This document shows, one piece after another, positions 6,235 to 11,236 of a stretch of DNA of 11,236 nucleotides. The first letter of the stretch is position 1; every line of letters starts with the position of its first letter. The notes beneath the pieces were generated by a model, which saw nothing but the letters and a program-made list of their open reading frames with translations, did not search any database and was not told the origin of the DNA. The DNA is taken from positions 1 to 11,236 of the forward strand of contig CAYVZU010000130.1 in NCBI GenBank assembly GCA_964455935.1, read 5' to 3'. This DNA is from CAYVZU01 sp964455935 (lineage in GTDB: Bacteria > Fibrobacterota > CAYVZU01). The position numbers and the translations under genes are program-made.

Positions 6235-7970
6235 ACAGCTTCGGCCATGGACTCTTTGCGCAGCAACGGCAGCAAATCCCGGAGTCCGCGCGTGTTGAGT
6301 ACGTCGTGGGGTTCGAGCCAGCCGCGGCGGGCCTGGCCCACGCCGAAGCGCATGAAATCCAGGTCCGCGACGCTGTGGGCGTCGGTGGAGATGACGATTT
6401 TCACGCCGATGTCCTTGGCCATTTTGCAATGAAAGTCATTGAGGTCCAGCCGGTCCGGATAGGAATTGAGTTCCAGAAAACAATTCCGCTCTTTTGCGGC
6501 CAGCATGATGCGCTCCAGGTCGATCTCATAGGGATCCCGCTCATTGATGAGACGGCCCGTGGGATGGGCCAGCACGGTGAAACACGGATGATCCAGGGCC
6601 CGCAGAATCCGTTCGGTCTGCTTCTGCCGGCTCAAGTTGAATTTGTAATGAACCGAACACACCACCAAATCCAGTTCCTGCAAAACCGAATCGGGCAGGT
6701 CCAGGCTCCCATCTTCCAGAATATCGGCTTCAATTCCTTTAAGGATCCTGAAGCTTTGCATGCGGCTGTTGAGTCTGTCGATCTCCTCCATTTGGCGCAA
6801 CAGCAGTTGCGGGGTCAGTCCCCTGGCCACGGTCAGGCGCTGGGAATGATCCGTAATGGCCATGTATTCGTATCGTTTCGCCCTGGCCGCGCGCACCATG
6901 TCTTCAAGGGAATGGTGGCCGTCGGTGCTCTTGGTATGGACATGAAGGTCGCCCCGGATTTCGGATAAGGTGATCAGCGGAGGCAGGGAACGGGAAAGGG
7001 CGGCTTCAATTTCGCCCCGGTCTTCGCGCAGCTCCGGATCGATGTAAGGCAGGTTTACGGCCGCAAAGACGTCGTTCTCCTCTTGCCCGCCAATGCGTCG
7101 GTTGCGGCGATACACCCCATATTCATTGATCTTGAGCCCGCGGCGCACACCCATTTTTCGGATAGCGATATTGTGGTCCCTGGACCCGGTGAAGTAATGG
7201 AGTGCCGAGCCATAGCTCTCGAAGGGGACAGCGCGCAAATCAACATGAATTCCCGAGCGCAGGAGCACCGACGACCGGGTTTTCCCATTGGCAAGTACCT
7301 GAGCCACATCCTCATAGGCCAGAAAGCGCGCCATCATGGCGGCAGGATCGCTGCAGCAAACCAGAAGATCCAGATCGCGGATCGTCTCCCGGCGACGGCG
7401 ATAGCTCCCAGCCACCGCCAGACGCTTGACCCCCGCTCCCCGCTCCAGGTAGCTGAGGAGGGGCAGCACGACCTGTTCGGCGGTCGCCAGCTTGATCCGG
7501 TCCTCTCCCCTGCGCACTTGCGCAATCCCCTGCAAGATGGTTTCTTCGATGCGCGGGCCAAACCCCGGCAACTGCCGGATCCTGCTCTCATTGGCCGCCG
7601 CTTCAAGTTCATCAAGCGTGGTGATACCCAGCTTGCGATACAGCACGCCGGCTCTGCGTCCTCCCAGGCCTGGAATGCGCATCAGATCACTGAGGCCGGG
7701 GGGCAGTTTGCGCTCGACCAGCTCCAAAGCCCGAAGTTTGCGCGTTTTTACAATCTCCTCGATTTTTCCGGCCAGGTCCTTGCCGATTCCTGGAATATCG
7801 GTCAAACTCCGGCCGTTGCGGATCATCTCCGCGGCGCTTGTCGTCATTTCGCCAATGGCCCGCGCTGCGCTTCGATAGGCCCGAATACGGAAAACATTTT
7901 CGCCCTGGATTTCCAGCAGGTCGGCCAACCGGAGGAACAAGGCCGCGATCTCTGAATTCGGAACGGGCAT
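6210..7970 (-). CDS. polX: DNA polymerase/3'-5' exonuclease PolX (family X)
   Basis: Bacterial PolX combines a pol-beta-type gap-filling polymerase with a PHP nuclease and acts in base-excision and related repair in the cytosol. The 586 residues match the usual length and order. An 8-kDa-type helical region (1-80) leads to helix-hairpin-helix motifs DIPGIGKDLAGKI (58-70), RIPGLGGRRAG (98-108) and QLPGFGPRIEETI (133-145). The nucleotidyltransferase motif is GSYRRRRETIRDLDLL with metal ligands D199 and D201 and a third Asp, D244, in IHVDLRAV. The PHP domain has H343 and H345 in DLHVHTKSTDG, H375 in ITDHS, E414 in KGIEAD, H441, H469 in LAHP, and D530/H532 in STDAH. All key residues appear present, so both activities are predicted. 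It starts 9 nt after the DUF2892 gene and is probably translated from the same message. Confidence 0.97.
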   Translation of the reverse strand: MPVPNSEIAALFLRLADLLEIQGENVFRIRAYRSAARAIGEMTTSAAEMIRNGRSLTDIPGIGKDLAGKIEEIVKTRKLRALELVERKLPPGLSDLMRIPGLGGRRAGVLYRKLGITTLDELEAAANESRIRQLPGFGPRIEETILQGIAQVRRGEDRIKLATAEQVVLPLLSYLERGAGVKRLAVAGSYRRRRETIRDLDLLVCCSDPAAMMARFLAYEDVAQVLANGKTRSSVLLRSGIHVDLRAVPFESYGSALHYFTGSRDHNIAIRKMGVRRGLKINEYGVYRRNRRIGGQEENDVFAAVNLPYIDPELREDRGEIEAALSRSLPPLITLSEIRGDLHVHTKSTDGHHSLEDMVRAARAKRYEYMAITDHSQRLTVARGLTPQLLLRQMEEIDRLNSRMQSFRILKGIEADILEDGSLDLPDSVLQELDLVVCSVHYKFNLSRQKQTERILRALDHPCFTVLAHPTGRLINERDPYEIDLERIMLAAKERNCFLELNSYPDRLDLNDFHCKMAKDIGVKIVISTDAHSVADLDFMRFGVGQARRGWLEPHDVLNTRGLRDLLPLLRKESMAEAVAPRFDMP

Positions 7971-7979
7971 GGCCGCGAC

Positions 7980-8444
7980 TCAGGTCTCGATTCCGGAGGC
8001 GGCCAGGACCTTATCGGCTTTGGCCAGGGCCTGTTCGGGCGAATCCGCCTTGGCTTCGGCAAAATCACCGCGCAGCGCCTTGAGCGCGCAGCGTTCCCTG
8101 TCAATTTCCGTTCGGGTTCTTACGCCAAAACGCCGCAGCAATTCGCCGGGGGGCGCCCAGCCGCGATAGGCTTTCTGAAGCAGAAATCCTGCCGCCGCCC
8201 ACGACAGCAGCCGGTACTTGCGGGAGAAGAGCCCAAGGACTGTTCCGCCCAGGATCGCCCAGCCTGTCCCGGCCTCCAAAATCCGGTCCAGGTCCCATTC
8301 GCAATCCAGCTCATTGAGCCGCTGTGGAATCCGGTCCGGGTGCGATGCATAAAACAGAACATCGGCCGCAGACCGCTTTGCAATGTTGGCGCCGGCCTGC
8401 AAATCCGTATCGGGCTCCGACGCACAGCAATGATGATTTACCAT
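7980..8444 (-). CDS. DUF2892-type (YgaP-like) small inner-membrane protein
   Basis: This 154-residue protein has a soluble N-terminal part, then WDLDRILEAGTGWAILGG (50-67), two predicted membrane helices (about 59-75 and 78-92), and the segment KAYRGWAPPGELLRRFG (91-107) where DUF2892 proteins carry their conserved Trp/Cys-Pro-Pro turn. RTRTEIDRERCALKALRGDF (110-129) then matches the C-terminal extension I associate with this family in stress-related clusters. The molecular function is unknown. The start at 8444 was chosen for the AAGGAG Shine-Dalgarno about 6 nt upstream. It leads the two-gene unit with polX; DUF2267 and hemerythrin genes lie further upstream on the same strand. Confidence 0.75.
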   Translation of the reverse strand: MVNHHCCASEPDTDLQAGANIAKRSAADVLFYASHPDRIPQRLNELDCEWDLDRILEAGTGWAILGGTVLGLFSRKYRLLSWAAAGFLLQKAYRGWAPPGELLRRFGVRTRTEIDRERCALKALRGDFAEAKADSPEQALAKADKVLAASGIET

Positions 8445-8456
8445 TTGGTCTCCTTG

Positions 8457-8471
8457 TTGCCGCCGCGGCAA
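8457..8471 (-). promoter_or_regulatory. Hairpin just upstream of the DUF2892 ribosome binding site
   Basis: The perfect inverted repeat TTGCCG/CGGCAA (6 bp arms, 3 nt loop) lies immediately upstream of the AAGGAG Shine-Dalgarno. It could be a leader hairpin or an operator half-site pair. Structure only; no regulator is identified. Confidence 0.3.
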
Positions 8472-8621
8472 TATCACGGATGAGCCGCAGCGCTGCATAG
8501 CCGCAACCAAACTTCTTTGATAGGATAACGGGATTTTTTCATGGAATTGCGGGAGAAAGAGTTTTTTGTCCTGTATTCCTGCCCAAAATCTTCTCTTGAA
8601 ACAAGGTAACTGTTCACGACC

Positions 8622-8736
8622 CCCTCACCTCCACCCTCCGCAGTAGATCTGCTACGGAGGACGGGCTGGCCCTCTCCCACCGAGTGGCGAGGGAACTCTT
8701 TCCTCTCCCTTCGATGGGAGAGGATTAAGGTGAGGG
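8622..8736. repeat. Dispersed palindromic repeat, copy B (115 bp)
   Basis: It has the same 9 bp termini as copy A (CCCTCACCT at 8622-8630, AGGTGAGGG at 8728-8736) and the same internal order of hairpins. In the middle hairpin, CCCAC-CGA-GTGG lies between CCCTC and GAGGG arms. The last palindrome reads CCTCTCCCTTCGATGGGAG, with one change from perfect symmetry. The 435 bp spacer 8445-8879 in which it lies otherwise holds the leader hairpin of the DUF2892 gene and the hairpin after hemerythrin; I see no gene in it. Confidence 0.9.
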
Positions 8737-8849
8737 TGTTTGCCATGCTGATATGGTTACAAAACAAAATTCTAAACCTAAGTACTACAGAGCTCCATGG
8801 GATTCGCGCGCAATCACCTTTGCTGCGCCGCAAGAAAACGCCGCCATGA

Positions 8850-8871
8850 GCCCCCACGATTTCATGGGGGC
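8850..8871 (-). terminator. Terminator-like hairpin after hemerythrin
   Basis: A perfect 7 bp stem GCCCCCA/TGGGGGC (8850-8856 with 8865-8871, 8 nt loop) begins 8 nt past the hemerythrin stop on the minus strand. The nearest T-run (TTTT) is about 11 nt beyond the stem, so it is an atypical terminator or a 3'-end stabiliser. Confidence 0.5.
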
Positions 8872-8879
8872 AGCCCGGG

Positions 8880-9329
8880 TCAGACGGGCCGGCCCGCGGG
8901 GATCGCCTTTTCCGCGGCCATAAATTCCACGCCGACTCGAAGCAGGTCCTCGTCATTGAGAGCTTCCCGGGCCTGGGCAAACAACTCGTTCTCTTCTTCG
9001 CGGATGTGGCGTTCGAGAAGATCATAAAGGACCTTGACTCTGGCTCGCCAGCGAGGGTCCGAAGCCGGAATATCCCGCGCGTCGGCCAGAAGACACCGGC
9101 CCGCCCTGTGTTCTTCCATGGCCTCAAACACCGGCTCGGGATCGTCGGCGTCTTCCGAAAGCAAAGGATAGAACACGGTCTCTTCCGCATTCATGTGGGC
9201 CAGCAAACGGCCGGCGATTTTCGAAAGCTCTTCTTCGCATTTCGACCGGTCCTCAATGGCAAACAGCCGCACCAGGCCCGATAAAATCAGCTGGTGATCG
9301 CTGCGAATCAAATCGAAAAGGTCCGTCAT
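8880..9329 (-). CDS. Hemerythrin HHE-domain protein
   Basis: Hemerythrin-like proteins hold a non-haem di-iron site in a four-helix bundle and take part in oxygen, NO or iron-stress responses. The 149-residue product has the expected ligands: H12 in RSDHQL, H45 and E49 in AHMNAEETVFYP, H74 in MEEHRAG, and H108 and E112 in ERHIREEENELF. The full ligand set suggests a working metal site. The start at 9329 was chosen because MTDLFDLIRSDH is the normal domain start and AGGAA lies about 10 nt upstream; the frame opens at 9383 but that would run into the upstream gene. It starts 7 nt after the DUF2267 gene, so the two are almost certainly one operon. It is soluble, with no signal peptide. Confidence 0.92.
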   Translation of the reverse strand: MTDLFDLIRSDHQLILSGLVRLFAIEDRSKCEEELSKIAGRLLAHMNAEETVFYPLLSEDADDPEPVFEAMEEHRAGRCLLADARDIPASDPRWRARVKVLYDLLERHIREEENELFAQAREALNDEDLLRVGVEFMAAEKAIPAGRPV

Positions 9330-9336
9330 TCGTTGT

Positions 9337-9768
9337 CTATTCCTGTTCCCAGAACCCGAGCAGGTCCTTGGGGAGATTGTCACGAATATCCTGCAGTTCC
9401 CCGGCCGAGATCCGCTTCACCAGAATGTGAAATACGGTCCGCACCACTTTCTCCTCGTCAATTTCGGGATCAAAGCGAAACGCTTCCCGCACCCGGGCCA
9501 GAAACTCGTCATGATGCAAGGTCTTGTCGGGTTTTCCCGCCGGATTCCAACCCTCGTAGTAAAGGCCCCGGATCAGCATGGGCAGTTGAGCGCCGAACTC
9601 AACCGCTTCTTCGGCCGTGAGACGGTCGCGAAGGGTATGGAGGACAGCCCGAAGAGCCAGGTAGGCCCTGTGCCTGTCGTCCCAATTAAGGTCGTCCATG
9701 ATCTCGTGCAGCCACACGTTTGTCTTCTGGACGGTCGTGTCAAATGAGTCCAGGCCGGTCGTGGTCAT
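9337..9768 (-). CDS. DUF2267 domain protein
   Basis: This 143-residue helical protein matches the DUF2267 pattern: an opening TVQKTNVWLHEIMDDLNW (12-29), then DRHRAYLALRAVLHTLRDRL (31-50), EEAVEFGAQLPMLIRGLYYEGW (53-74) and a C-terminal half ending ISAGELQDIRDNLPKDLLGFW. The biochemical function is unknown; family members often sit with stress and membrane-protection genes. A strong AGGAGG lies about 6 nt before the ATG. It is first in a two-gene unit with hemerythrin. Confidence 0.9.
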   Translation of the reverse strand: MTTTGLDSFDTTVQKTNVWLHEIMDDLNWDDRHRAYLALRAVLHTLRDRLTAEEAVEFGAQLPMLIRGLYYEGWNPAGKPDKTLHHDEFLARVREAFRFDPEIDEEKVVRTVFHILVKRISAGELQDIRDNLPKDLLGFWEQE

Positions 9769-9820
9769 TCTTGGCCTCCTTGTTGGCTAGCAGCAAATGC
9801 AAAAACCATTCCATTATCCT

Positions 9821-9898
9821 AAATACCGCGGTTGCCCGCGGCGAATAGCGGCAACCTTTTGATCTTACCACTTCATCAACGGATCAACTGCGGTATTT
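9821..9898. other. Nested inverted-repeat element after the deiminase-like gene
   Basis: Outer arms AAATACCGC (9821-9829) and GCGGTATTT (9890-9898) are a perfect 9 bp pair. Directly inside the left arm, GGTTGCC (9830-9836) pairs perfectly with GGCAACC (9850-9856). It begins 4 nt after the stop of the deiminase-like gene on the minus strand, so it may be its 3'-end structure. On the + strand the inner hairpin is followed by TTTT, but no + gene reads into it. It also covers the upstream region of the DUF2267 gene. Confidence 0.5.
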
Positions 9899-9902
9899 GG
9901 GA

Positions 9903-10850
9903 TTATCCGGAAGTGCGAAGGATATCCAACGTCAGGCACTGGGGACCGCCGCTTCCGGCCCGCAAGGCTTGTGATTGCAGCGAGAGAACCTCTATACCCC
10001 GGCGTTCCAGGTGCTCCAGGGTGGAGCCCTCGAATGCCCCTTCGAACTGGATAATTTTTCCGCTGTCAAGCAGAACAAAGGCGCAGGCAAGCCGCATCTG
10101 TTCATCGTCGGAAACACCCACCACTTCGGTGCCCCGGCGGCCCAGATAATCCCGGAAATTGAGTTTGCGAACATAGCCTTTTCGGAATAGAAAACAATCC
10201 TGCAGAACCGGAAGGTATGCCAGAGCCAGATCCGTCCGGATCCGGTTGAAGACCCGGTTGGCATGGGCGAATCGCAGGTTCTTTGGCAGATCAACATACA
10301 CCACCTCGTCAAAGACCTGAAGGGCCAGATGAATGAACCGGTGTACGGAGGTGTATTTGCAGCGCTCGGTATTGAATACCAGCAGGCTCGCATTCGACAG
10401 AATAACCGCGCCTTCCATTGCGTCATCCGGGCCGTTCAATTCGATGAGGGGTGGGACACCCAGATTGTTCAGGGCTTCTTTGACGATCAGGGACTCGTGC
10501 TTTCGGCCGGGATCGCCCATGGCGGACAGGATTGAACCGCGATTGGTAATCACAGCCGTGTCATTCAGGTACATGAGATTCGGCAGCCTGGGCAGGAGAA
10601 GACGCCCGTGATGAACGTAATGCGAGAGCTCGTAAACCTCAACTCCGTTTCGCTTCAACATCTCGCGAAACAACTCATGCTCGGCAGCCATCCCGTCGCG
10701 GTCCGGCGCGGCATTAAACAGCCAGTCCCCGGCGTTTGCGGCATCGACCAGATCCAGCTCCGGGCCGGGTCGATGCATGAGCACAGCTCTCAATTTTCCC
10801 AGTGCCGCGCATCCATACGGCGGCGCGGCCAATTCTAGTTGAGTTTGCAT
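9903..10850 (-). CDS. Arginine deiminase/amidinotransferase superfamily protein
   Basis: The 315-residue protein fits the guanidine-modifying (pentein) fold in which a Cys-His-Glu/Asp set attacks a guanidinium carbon. It opens GKLRAVLMHRPGPEL (18-32), a typical arginine deiminase N-terminus. PNLMYLND (90-97) replaces the usual PNLYFTRD and keeps D97. MEGAVIL (145-151) keeps E146 but loses the EGGD Asp. FAHANRVF (194-201) keeps H196 but has N198 where H-x-D is normal. SGGPQC (300-305) supplies the nucleophile C305. The fold and Cys/His are kept while guanidinium- and substrate-binding residues differ, so substrate and reaction are uncertain. It is shorter than classical arginine deiminases (about 400 residues). 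The start at 10850 precedes the aligned region; its Shine-Dalgarno is weak. No ornithine carbamoyltransferase, carbamate kinase or arginine antiporter is in the window. Confidence 0.83.
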   Translation of the reverse strand: MQTQLELAAPPYGCAALGKLRAVLMHRPGPELDLVDAANAGDWLFNAAPDRDGMAAEHELFREMLKRNGVEVYELSHYVHHGRLLLPRLPNLMYLNDTAVITNRGSILSAMGDPGRKHESLIVKEALNNLGVPPLIELNGPDDAMEGAVILSNASLLVFNTERCKYTSVHRFIHLALQVFDEVVYVDLPKNLRFAHANRVFNRIRTDLALAYLPVLQDCFLFRKGYVRKLNFRDYLGRRGTEVVGVSDDEQMRLACAFVLLDSGKIIQFEGAFEGSTLEHLERRGIEVLSLQSQALRAGSGGPQCLTLDILRTSG

Positions 10851-10991
10851 GGGGATCCGTCGCGGGTGTTTTGAAGAGCGTCCTGGAAGCGGGCTATCCT
10901 GCCATGCGCATGCGCTTTTTGGCAAGCACCGGTTCCAGGCGCAACATTGAAAGGGGGCGTATCGATGAGGGCGAGCAGCGCGTCGGGGCGG

Positions 10992-11236
10992 CTACTCTTT
11001 TATTTCAGGCTGATGCTCCTCCAAATCCAGTTTCAGCGAGAGAAACTTTAGCAAGTCCTTAAGGGTGATGATTCCGACCAGATGATGCGCCTTGTCGATC
11101 ACCATCAGGCGCGAGTTCCCGGTGCGCGACATCACCGAGAGCGCCCGCAATGCATCCGCCTGGGGTTGAATCGTGTTTTCGCCGTTGCAGGGAGTCGCGA
11201 ATTCTCCCACCGTGTGGCGGGTCCATTCGTTGCGCG
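10992..11236 (-). CDS. CBS-domain protein, C-terminal part (cut by window edge)
   Basis: The frame is open through position 11236, so only about the last 80 residues are visible. They form most of a CBS motif: a basic start (RNEWTRHTVGEFATP), TIQPQADALRALSVMSRTGNSRLMVID, LVGIITLKDLLKFLSLKLDLEE, then a short acidic tail. CBS domains bind adenosyl ligands and regulate the attached domain. The ending resembles bacterial M50 site-2 protease proteins with C-terminal CBS domains, but the catalytic part lies outside, so that is only a suggestion. A GTG at 11210 lies inside the domain and is unlikely to be the real start. The 141 bp to the deiminase-like gene on the same strand shows no terminator. 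Confidence 0.8.
   Translation of the reverse strand, partial: RNEWTRHTVGEFATPCNGENTIQPQADALRALSVMSRTGNSRLMVIDKAHHLVGIITLKDLLKFLSLKLDLEEHQPEIKE

Noticed and set aside
7083..7955. + strand open frame of 290 codons
   Set aside because: Antisense to polX, whose domains and catalytic residues are all in place on the other strand.
8474..9190. Minus-strand open frame of 238 codons
   Set aside because: It overlaps hemerythrin in another frame and its middle is the translated palindromic repeat, a known source of false genes.
10905..10922. GCGCATGCGC palindrome followed by TTTTT on the + strand as a terminator
   Set aside because: No + strand gene ends here, and a palindrome with no loop is a poor hairpin.

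Overview
The window looks like a piece of a GC-rich bacterial chromosome from a draft or metagenome assembly: a run of ten Ns at 495-504 marks a scaffold join. Nothing seen fixes the phylum. A PolX with a PHP domain, a lipid-type GT4 glycosyltransferase, DUF2267/DUF2892 proteins and dispersed non-coding repeats would fit an uncultivated Gram-negative lineage, but that is inference. No plasmid, phage, transposase or CRISPR signal is visible.

Layout. At the left edge (1-494) lies a HigA-type antitoxin on the + strand; its toxin partner would be outside the window. After the gap come two minus-strand genes: a small protein with two C2CH zinc-binding modules (566-931), followed by a good intrinsic terminator, and a pterin-4a-carbinolamine dehydratase (1121-1462). 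A 400 bp divergent spacer leads to the only other + gene, a stand-alone CheY-like receiver (1863-2246).

The rest (2490-11236) is all minus strand and, in transcription order, forms four units. (i) The tail of a CBS-domain protein cut by the window edge, then an arginine-deiminase-superfamily protein (9903-10850). (ii) DUF2267 protein plus hemerythrin (9768-8880), 7 nt apart. (iii) DUF2892-type membrane protein plus family X DNA polymerase PolX (8444-6210), 9 nt apart. (iv) A 747-residue six-hairpin glycosidase-like protein plus a GT4 glycosyltransferase resembling diacylglycerol glucosyltransferases (6009-2490), 7 nt apart. Units ii and iii suggest an oxidative/DNA-damage stress neighbourhood; unit iv suggests glycan or glycolipid handling.

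The most unusual non-coding content is a family of about 110 bp palindrome-rich repeats with 9 bp terminal inverted repeats: two full copies (2284-2394 and 8622-8736), one inverted and truncated copy (about 6069-6156) flanked by degenerate 7-nt tandem repeats, and a possible fragment near 2437. Other structured elements are a nested inverted repeat after the deiminase-like gene (9821-9898), an intercistronic hairpin (1048-1077) and an orphan terminator (1612-1637). No clear new multi-gene system is evident; the best candidates for novelty are the repeat family, the glycosidase-like/GT4 pair, the deiminase-like protein with an altered active-site motif, and the small double zinc-module protein.
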